Shown: positions 58,391 through 64,000 of the stretch, piece after piece
Position numbering within the stretch: the stretch's first letter is position 1
How the letters are laid out: every line of letters begins with the position of its first letter
Origin: Clostridia bacterium
Lineage (GTDB): Bacteria; Bacillota; Clostridia; RGIG6154
NCBI GenBank assembly: GCA_017410375.1
Contig: JAFQQW010000050.1
Span: forward strand, 1-64,000
Reading direction: 5' to 3'
Length of the DNA stretch: 64,000 nt
Notes under the pieces: generated by a model
The model's database searches: none
Seen by the model: only the letters and a program-made list of their open reading frames with translations
Told to the model about the DNA's origin: nothing
Position numbers and translations under genes: made by a program

Positions 58391-59478
58391 TGGGTTTCGC
58401 CTCGGATGATTCTCGACAATCTGTCACTTAATATTATGCGTGTATCGTCATCAACAAGACTGAACCGGTTGCCGTCATTCGGCGTACTCAAATAATTCCA
58501 TACACAGTAGGGGATGTCCCATTCCTTTAATATTGTTATCATATCGTGCATCCAGTTTTCGCGCCACTTTATATTACAATGACGAATTGTACCGAATTCA
58601 CCGCACCATAGAATTTTATCGGGATGTTTCTCGATAAATCTTTTTGCCGGCTGCAAATACTGTCTTAAAAATTCAATATCTATCTTTTCAATATTGCTGT
58701 AAACATCGTTTTCCCCGAAGAGTCTGTGATAATCTCTGTAACGTTCAATATCATCGGACGGATATGGCATTTTTCGGTTATAATACATAGGCCCTTCATG
58801 TAACACGCCCTGTTGATGCGTAAATTCCTGCGGTGCATAGCAATGAAATGTATAAATGATATTTTTGTCATCATGTACCTTGATGTAATCAAGTCCGGGA
58901 GGGTTATTCCACATTATACCTCCTACTATTATCAATCGTTCTTTGTTAAGGTTTCTGATGGCATTAATTGTTTTTTCAGCAACATAATTCCATTCGTCGG
59001 CTGTTGCATTGACAACCTCGTTTAAAAGTTCAAAAGCGACAGTGCTATCGTCCGCAAACAGTTCCTCAATCTTTACCCATACAGCTATAAACCTATCTTG
59101 CAACACTTTGTTCTGCATAAGTCCTTTTTCGTCTAAAATATCGCAATAGTTGCCGAGAGCCTTATGCATATTCAAAACCAGACGTAAATTATATTTTCTG
59201 CACCAGCAGGAAAACGCCTTTAGAATATCCAGTATTTTTTCTCTGTATTTGTATGCGCTTTCCTCAACTACGATTTGGTCAAAACCTAAACGGATATGGT
59301 CCATTCCGAGTGATGCTATGTATGCAACATCCTTTTCGGTAATATAGCTTTCAAAATGTTCCATGTCACCTATTGTAATTTTCATTCTTTTATCCCGAGA
59401 CAAAACATTAAAGCGTTTGTAATTTGTAAGCCAACCACCAATACCTATGCCTTTTTGAAAGTTTTTTATCTGTTTCAC
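58387..59478 (-). CDS. Glycoside hydrolase family 5 (cellulase-type) enzyme
   Basis: This 363-residue TIM-barrel hydrolase is on the minus strand. It opens with GIGIGGWLTNYKRFN and HIRLGFDQIV. The acid/base is E154 in FELLNEV and the nucleophile E294 in LWCGEFGT. A His of FHCYAPQEFTHQ lies between them, as in GH5. There is no signal peptide, so it probably acts on imported beta-linked oligosaccharides. The start is GTG with AGGAGGGG ahead of it. It is first of three genes, and the AraC gene at 59593 is divergent, with about 115 bases of shared control region. Confidence 0.88.
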   Translation of the reverse strand: MKQIKNFQKGIGIGGWLTNYKRFNVLSRDKRMKITIGDMEHFESYITEKDVAYIASLGMDHIRLGFDQIVVEESAYKYREKILDILKAFSCWCRKYNLRLVLNMHKALGNYCDILDEKGLMQNKVLQDRFIAVWVKIEELFADDSTVAFELLNEVVNATADEWNYVAEKTINAIRNLNKERLIIVGGIMWNNPPGLDYIKVHDDKNIIYTFHCYAPQEFTHQQGVLHEGPMYYNRKMPYPSDDIERYRDYHRLFGENDVYSNIEKIDIEFLRQYLQPAKRFIEKHPDKILWCGEFGTIRHCNIKWRENWMHDMITILKEWDIPYCVWNYLSTPNDGNRFSLVDDDTRIILSDRLSRIIRGETQ

Positions 59479-59548
59479 AACACCCCTCCTTATGTGCTTA
59501 TTCTAACATGTGTAATTATATAAACACTATGGTATTTCATAATAAAAC

Positions 59549-59577
59549 TTGTATAAAACATATATTTGTGATATAAT
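59549..59577 (+). promoter_or_regulatory. Promoter of the AraC gene at 59593
   Basis: TTGTAT (59549-59554) and TATAAT (59572-59577) are spaced by 17 bases. The implied transcript start (about 59584) lies after the first in-frame ATG at 59581, which supports the later ATG at 59593. Confidence 0.6.
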
Positions 59578-59592
59578 CACATGGGTGATATT

Positions 59593-60342
59593 ATGAATTT
59601 GCAAATCAATTGCACGCCGGACGGAATAATAACATATCCTATGCACAGACACAACAATTATGAGATTATGTTTTATCTTGAAGGAACTGGATATCTTCGT
59701 ACACAAAGCACAAATTATCCTTTTTTGCCGGGAAGTATTATTATAGTACCTCCGGGAACTGAGCACGGTTCAATTTCAAAAAACGGATTTAAGAATATTT
59801 CAGTCAGCGGTAATTTTGAAAACACTCTACATTTTAAAGACACGGTGACTTTATTCGATAATGCACAAAATGAAGGAAAATTGCTTGCTGAAATGCTTTA
59901 CAATAACCGTCATAAAAACAATGACTTTCTTTCTAAATTATGCCTTGCGTACATACATTTTATTCTGCAATTTACGACTGTTACAGACAGTATTATCGTA
60001 TCCACCAACAAAATTATAAATGAAATAGCAGACAATTTTTGCGATTATAATATTAATTTAAGTCACATACTTCAAAAAAGTGGCTATGCAGAAGATTATA
60101 TAAGAGCCAAATTTAAAAAAATTACAGGTAAAACGCCAAACGCATTTTTAACCGAGTTGAGAATAAAGCATGCCACTTTTTTGATTGAAATATATGCAAA
60201 TACATTTTCCCTTCAACAGATTGCAGAACGATGCGGATATACAGATTACATATATTTTTCAAAAAAGTTCAAGGTCGTAATGGGCATGTCGCCGAGTGAA
60301 TATAAAAAGATGCATTTAAATGCCGCCATTGAAAAAATATAG
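59593..60342 (+). CDS. AraC family transcriptional regulator
   Basis: This is a 249-residue regulator with an N-terminal cupin domain (about 5-90; MHRHNNYEIMFYLEGTGYLR, then SIIIVPPGTEHG) and a C-terminal double HTH (about 150-245; CGYTDYIYFSKKFKVVMGMS). The ATG at 59593 follows GGGTGAT and is the only one compatible with the mapped promoter elements. It is divergent from the GH5-DMT-GH28-like operon and probably controls it in response to a sugar. Confidence 0.88.
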   Translation: MNLQINCTPDGIITYPMHRHNNYEIMFYLEGTGYLRTQSTNYPFLPGSIIIVPPGTEHGSISKNGFKNISVSGNFENTLHFKDTVTLFDNAQNEGKLLAEMLYNNRHKNNDFLSKLCLAYIHFILQFTTVTDSIIVSTNKIINEIADNFCDYNINLSHILQKSGYAEDYIRAKFKKITGKTPNAFLTELRIKHATFLIEIYANTFSLQQIAERCGYTDYIYFSKKFKVVMGMSPSEYKKMHLNAAIEKI

Positions 60343-60399
60343 TTTAATACAGACACCCGGGGGATATTATCTTGCCAAAGCAAAAAGACACTACCACTG

Positions 60400-60486
60400 G
60401 AGGAAATTCTATTAAACGCATACATTCAACACACGATGGAATACGCACTTTGATAGAAAGTGGGTATTCTGTTTTTTGCTCAAAAT
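60400..60486 (+). repeat. Composite repeat: linker plus third hairpin copy
   Basis: The 60343-60636 gap holds no gene. GGAAATTCTATTAAACGCAT (from 60402) and its continuation match 55850-55887. Directly after, at 60439-60469, is the hairpin GAATACGCACTTT-GATAG-AAAGTGGGTATTC with T run and GCTCAAAAT, the third copy of that at 39231 and 48075. A lone CACCCGGGGG unit at about 60354 recalls array D. Confidence 0.65.
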
Positions 60487-60580
60487 CTTTTCTAAATATG
60501 CAATTTTGTGTTTAATTCCGGCGATATTGCTAAATACAATGTGCTAATAAGAAAACAGGAAGGGGGAATGCATTTTTTTG

Positions 60581-60608
60581 TTGACAAGAAAAGAAAAAAG
60601 AGTATAAT
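60581..60608 (+). promoter_or_regulatory. Promoter of the 60637 gene
   Basis: TTGACA (60581-60586) and TATAAT (60603-60608) have a 16-base spacer. Confidence 0.75.
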
Positions 60609-60636
60609 GAAATAGGTAAGTTGAGGAGGGGATAAA

Positions 60637-61836
60637 ATGGTATCTGTTTTAAAAGCATGGAACACGGTTTTTGAGCGATTTTATTGCAGGGATACAAACT
60701 TGCTTTATGATTATGTGACAGATGTTTCTGTAAACAACTGGAACCATTTACCAACGCCTGAAGAGATTAATTCATGTATTCCCAATCCGCGTGGCTGGGG
60801 GACCGGAATGGAGGATTCGGCATTAAACGGCGGATGTCTTCTGGAGGCTCTTGTTTCGGCATATTCCTTGTGTGGCGATGAAACACTTAGAAAAACAGCA
60901 AGAAACGTGGCAGAAGGACTTTTGAGCTTAGAAATGAACGGATTTGTGGCAAGAAGTATTTCGCCAGAAGATAAAAAAAGCTTTTACCCCGAAAGCTCAC
61001 GAGACCAGTACACGCATTATATATACGCACTTTTGGTTTATGCCCAATCAAAGCTTTGCGACGATATGTATCGTGAAAGAATAAAAGCATCATTTGTGCG
61101 AATTGCGGATAAATGTGAGAGGGACATTGTACCTGAAAATGAATACCATCTGCTCCGTGCTGACGGGAAAATAGGCATAGTCGGAAAAATGTGGGGAGAA
61201 CTGGGCGCGCATGAGTGGCTTCGCCTGTCTATGTTTTATTTGGCAGCATACCGTGTGTCGGGAATGATTCACTATAAAGAAATGTACGAAAAGTACAGAG
61301 ATGAGGCAATTGAAAAATCTTTTCTGCCCATGTCCTCAAAAAGATGTTACTGCTATCTTCAGATGCAATACGCAATGCGAATGATTTATGACTATGAATC
61401 AGATGAAACGGTAAAAAGCAAACTTATGACTCTAATGCGTAAAAATGCTGAATACGGCTTTAAAAAGTCAGTAGAATGCAGTCTCGAGTTTACTAAACCT
61501 GAACATAAGCAGCATCTTGCATATCGATTTGTGAAGTTTGATGCGTTAGAGCCTCTTGCAACAAGCATTGAACATGGTGTTCATTGCTATAACACAGCGC
61601 AAAGTGAGCGGTGGAATGATAACCCTGCTTTTTATCCTGTAAGAGAAGTAGCCGAAGGGGCAATGCTTGTTGCACTGTGTCCGGAGGAAAAAATTCCTGA
61701 GGAGTTGATACAGGCAATTCAGAATATGGCTGATGCCATAGATTTCGATAACTACTATTCGGTGTATGCACCGCTTTTACTGCCATGTGCTTATATTTCA
61801 TGCATAGAAAAAATCCGTAACACTTATGCAGCGTAA
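60637..61836 (+). CDS. Unrecognised helical protein, possible alpha/alpha-toroid hydrolase
   Basis: This is a 399-residue cytosolic protein, almost entirely alpha-helical, with repeated helix pairs and aromatic-rich turns (NPRGWGTGMEDSALNGGCLL, SSRDQYTHYIYALLVYAQSK, MWGELGAHEWLRLSMFYLAA). This pattern suggests an alpha/alpha-barrel as in unsaturated glucuronyl hydrolases or related glycan enzymes. I cannot assign a family, and no catalytic residues can be named with confidence. GAGGAGGGG precedes the ATG and a consensus promoter lies upstream. A strong bidirectional terminator follows. Context in a glycan-degradation region supports an enzyme role. Confidence 0.65.
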   Translation: MVSVLKAWNTVFERFYCRDTNLLYDYVTDVSVNNWNHLPTPEEINSCIPNPRGWGTGMEDSALNGGCLLEALVSAYSLCGDETLRKTARNVAEGLLSLEMNGFVARSISPEDKKSFYPESSRDQYTHYIYALLVYAQSKLCDDMYRERIKASFVRIADKCERDIVPENEYHLLRADGKIGIVGKMWGELGAHEWLRLSMFYLAAYRVSGMIHYKEMYEKYRDEAIEKSFLPMSSKRCYCYLQMQYAMRMIYDYESDETVKSKLMTLMRKNAEYGFKKSVECSLEFTKPEHKQHLAYRFVKFDALEPLATSIEHGVHCYNTAQSERWNDNPAFYPVREVAEGAMLVALCPEEKIPEELIQAIQNMADAIDFDNYYSVYAPLLLPCAYISCIEKIRNTYAA

Positions 61837-61851
61837 TCTTAAGGACAGTTT

Positions 61852-61884
61852 AAAACCCGAAACAAAATTTTGTTTCGGGTTTTG
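61852..61884. terminator. Bidirectional terminator
   Basis: AAAACCCGAAACAAAA and TTTTGTTTCGGGTTTT form a 16-bp perfect stem between convergent genes. Confidence 0.9.
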
Positions 61885-61964
61885 TTGTATAAGATCTTAG
61901 GATAATCCTAAAGCTGCGGAAGATGGTACACATCTTCCCTGCTCGTTACAGTAACGGACACCAA

Positions 61965-62765
61965 TCATATATGGGATATCCTGTATTCAGTCGGAGAAAT
62001 TCCGGTATGTTTTTTAAAGCAATGACTAAAACTGTAAATATCACTAAATCCACATTGCAGTGCAATATCTGATATTTTTTTTGATGTATATAATAATAAA
62101 ATTTCAGCTTTATTTATACGAAGTTTCTGTAAATATTCATAGGGCGTCTGGTTATATACATCATAAAAGATTCGCCTGAAATGTTTTTCGCTCATATATA
62201 CTTTATCTGCCAGATCACTTATTTTTAATTCCGGAGAATCATAGTGTTTATTCAAATATTGAATTCCGGCTTCTATCCGTTGCATTTTTGTGTATTTTGC
62301 AATATCAGTATTATACTCATTATATAAATAACCTATTATTTGCATAACATAGCCATTACATATTGTGATATACCCCGGAGTTTTCAAAGCATAATGATTC
62401 AATGCATCTTTAAATAACTTTTCATAATTATAGACGAGTCCCTGAGAGCAAAGTGTTTTAAACGGAAGTGTTTTTGTGGGTGATTTATTTCCTTTGTCAA
62501 ACGAAAAGTTAACAGCTATATACGAAACATCCTCACATAAATACGCCGAGCTTTTATCTGATGCTCCTCTTGCAATGTAGCCAACCTGACCGGTCTCTAT
62601 TACTTCTTTCGTATCCCCATTTTCATATAACAAAGTTCCGTTTGTAACCAAGAAAATACTTTCGTGGTTTCTTGGAGTTTTAGCAATACACGGGGAACCT
62701 TTTTTCAGTGTGTCAGTAAAAACAATGGTGTCATCAGAGAGTTGATAGTTAAAAATATTGTTCAC
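61965..62765 (-). CDS. AraC family transcriptional regulator
   Basis: This is a 266-residue minus-strand regulator. The N-terminal cupin-like domain (about 20-105) is followed by a long linker and a C-terminal double HTH (about 165-264; ISDLADKVYMSEKHFRRIFY, ISDIALQCGFSDIYSFSHCF). The start is GTG with AAGGAGGGG 7 bases ahead. It is divergent from the SDR gene at 62913 over an AT-rich 147-base gap, so it probably controls the SDR and the following gene. Confidence 0.88.
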   Translation of the reverse strand: MNNIFNYQLSDDTIVFTDTLKKGSPCIAKTPRNHESIFLVTNGTLLYENGDTKEVIETGQVGYIARGASDKSSAYLCEDVSYIAVNFSFDKGNKSPTKTLPFKTLCSQGLVYNYEKLFKDALNHYALKTPGYITICNGYVMQIIGYLYNEYNTDIAKYTKMQRIEAGIQYLNKHYDSPELKISDLADKVYMSEKHFRRIFYDVYNQTPYEYLQKLRINKAEILLLYTSKKISDIALQCGFSDIYSFSHCFKKHTGISPTEYRISHI

Positions 62766-62912
62766 AATTTTCCCCTCCTTAATTTTTAATTATACCACAC
62801 ATTAAAAAAAATGGCAACAGAAAAATGTCCTTTTTTAACAAAAATAAGACAATATAAACATTTCATTTAATATTTGTATTTGCTATAATATGAAAAAATG
62901 GAGGTGTTTGAT

Positions 62913-63653
62913 ATGTTAAAAGGAAATAAAGCAATCGTTACAGGAGCAAGCAGGGGTATAGGTTTTGCAATAGCGAAAGAGCTTGCAAAAAACGGATGCA
63001 GTGTTGTAATTACAGGAAGAAACATTGAAACTCTGCAACAAGCAGCAGAAAAAATGGAGGGAAATGTTATTCCGATGGTCTGGGATGCTTCTAAAGTTGA
63101 AATAGCTGACAGTAAAATCAACGAAGCCGCAACGCTTATGGGCGGTCTTGATATAGTTGTAAATAACGCAGGTATATTTGCTCAGCGCAGTGAATGGAAC
63201 AAAAAAACACTTTTAGAAACTACAGTTAACGAGTGGGAGTCTGTTATGAAGACAAACACAAGCTCTATATTTTTTACAATGCAGTCAGCAGTGAAATATA
63301 TGCTTGAAAATAACATAAAGGGTAATATATTGAATGTAACCTCCGTGGCAGGCTACGAGCCTGTATACGGTGCATACGGAGCATCAAAAATCGCATCAAC
63401 AGGGCTTACAAGAGGCTGGGGTAAAATGTTCGCAAATGACGGAATCACAATAAACGGAATTGCACCCGGACCTGTTGCAACTGAAATGAACAACTGGCAT
63501 GAGGGAGACCCCATGAATCACGCCCGTATCCCCTTTGGAAGATTTGCAACAATTGAAGAGATTGCAAGTCTTTCGATGTACCTTTTGAGCAAAGAAGCAG
63601 AAATGGTTTGCGGAGAAACGGTAGTTTTAGACGGTGCATATGCAATTCGCTGA
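62913..63653 (+). CDS. Short-chain dehydrogenase/reductase (SDR)
   Basis: This 246-residue classical SDR has the cofactor-binding TGASRGIG (10-17) and NNAG (about 85-88). The catalytic Ser lies in NVTSVAGYE, and Y155-x-x-x-K159 in GAYGASKIA. The C-terminal PFGRFATIEEIASLSMYLLS is typical of sugar or polyol dehydrogenases and 3-oxoacyl reductases alike. The ATG at 62913 has GGAGGTG 5 bases upstream. An earlier ATG at 62898 overlaps the ribosome binding site region. It is followed after 15 bases by the possible glycyl-radical gene. Confidence 0.9.
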   Translation: MLKGNKAIVTGASRGIGFAIAKELAKNGCSVVITGRNIETLQQAAEKMEGNVIPMVWDASKVEIADSKINEAATLMGGLDIVVNNAGIFAQRSEWNKKTLLETTVNEWESVMKTNTSSIFFTMQSAVKYMLENNIKGNILNVTSVAGYEPVYGAYGASKIASTGLTRGWGKMFANDGITINGIAPGPVATEMNNWHEGDPMNHARIPFGRFATIEEIASLSMYLLSKEAEMVCGETVVLDGAYAIR

Positions 63654-63668
63654 CAGGGGGTGTATATT

Positions 63669-64000
63669 ATGAATGAAAGAATAAAAATCCTGACAGAAAA
63701 GACTGTTAAGGGCGAGATGTGGGTTGAGCCTGTAAAAACAGAATATGACAGGACAGATTTGTTTCTATCGCATGTAAAAATGACAGGCAAAAGGGTTTGT
63801 GAGTATATTGCAAATCAGGATATAATGATTCTGGAGGAATCCTGTTTCACAGGACTTATGAGATTTGACGACAGTTTGGATGGAGATATATTTAATCGGA
63901 AAGGACACCAGAATTTCCAAACTGCCAAGCGGAATTTTTACAATAAACCGGTTGATAATTTATTGACTTTTGAATGGCAACATTCGGTTGGTAATTTTGA
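63669..64000 (+). CDS. N-terminal part of a possible pyruvate formate-lyase-like enzyme (partial)
   Basis: The ATG at 63669 follows GGGGGTG. About 110 residues are visible before the window ends. The segments TEKTVKGEMWVEPVKTEYDR, FDDSLDGDIFNRKGHQNFQT and KPVDNLLTFEWQHS recall the N-terminal region of uncharacterised pyruvate formate-lyase-like glycyl-radical proteins of gut anaerobes. The diagnostic Cys and Gly-loop motifs would lie beyond the window edge, so the call is tentative. It is probably in one operon with the SDR gene under the divergent AraC regulator. Confidence 0.45.
   Translation, partial: MNERIKILTEKTVKGEMWVEPVKTEYDRTDLFLSHVKMTGKRVCEYIANQDIMILEESCFTGLMRFDDSLDGDIFNRKGHQNFQTAKRNFYNKPVDNLLTFEWQHSVGNF

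Overview
This window looks like a chromosome segment of a Gram-positive, anaerobic, gut-type member of the Clostridia (Bacillota). Supporting signs are strong AGGAGG-type ribosome binding sites, an IspH fused to ribosomal protein S1, the TrmK-Nif3 gene pair, a type A RNase P RNA, a biotin-dependent sodium-pumping decarboxylase operon, an exported SLH-domain protein and copper-amine-oxidase-like stalk domains. The species cannot be named from the sequence alone.

Layout. 1-300: 3' end of an rRNA operon (23S end, 5S, terminator). 300-2150: two AT-rich accessory genes (a hypothetical and a small lipoprotein) flanked by related non-coding segments. 2216-38730: mostly co-directional housekeeping genes on the + strand. 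These are topB (apparently with an ATT start codon), a GH2 glycosidase with a sugar isomerase, an SLH protein, a small HTH protein, trmK-nif3, rnpB, thrS, a secreted stalk-domain protein, rluB, a five-gene decarboxylase operon, a MurR/RpiR regulator, a BaiN-like flavoprotein, cmk, plsC, ispH-rpsA, punA, ahcY, lon, engB, hisS, a GldA/F/G-DUF4340 ABC system and tyrS, ending in tRNA-Arg(CCG).

38733-64000: an accessory, AT-rich, repeat-laden carbohydrate region. It carries three AraC regulators and one LacI regulator. Its enzymes include a GH27 alpha-galactosidase, a 1529-residue secreted protein, an FAD oxidoreductase, a LacI-linked cluster (long mannose-6-phosphate-isomerase-like protein, alpha/alpha-toroid glycosidase-like protein, DUF4838-type protein), a minus-strand operon (GH5, DMT-type transporter, GH28-like beta-helix), an unrecognised toroid protein, an SDR dehydrogenase and the start of a possible glycyl-radical enzyme. 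Only the large secreted protein and the DMT transporter are clearly not cytosolic, which suggests that oligosaccharides or glycosides are processed mainly inside the cell. No sugar importer lies in the window.

The spaces between these accessory genes hold helically phased direct-repeat arrays (20- and 31-bp periods), a 138-bp repeat present twice without a single difference, a duplicated tRNA-Arg 3' end, a hairpin repeat present three times, and the stump of an IS-type ORF. No integrase or intact transposase is present. The strongest leads are the phased arrays and the 138-bp repeat, the 33-bp promoter element shared by two exported-protein genes, the ATT start of topB, the internal ribosome binding site in ispH-rpsA, and the LacI-controlled cluster with a readable operator.
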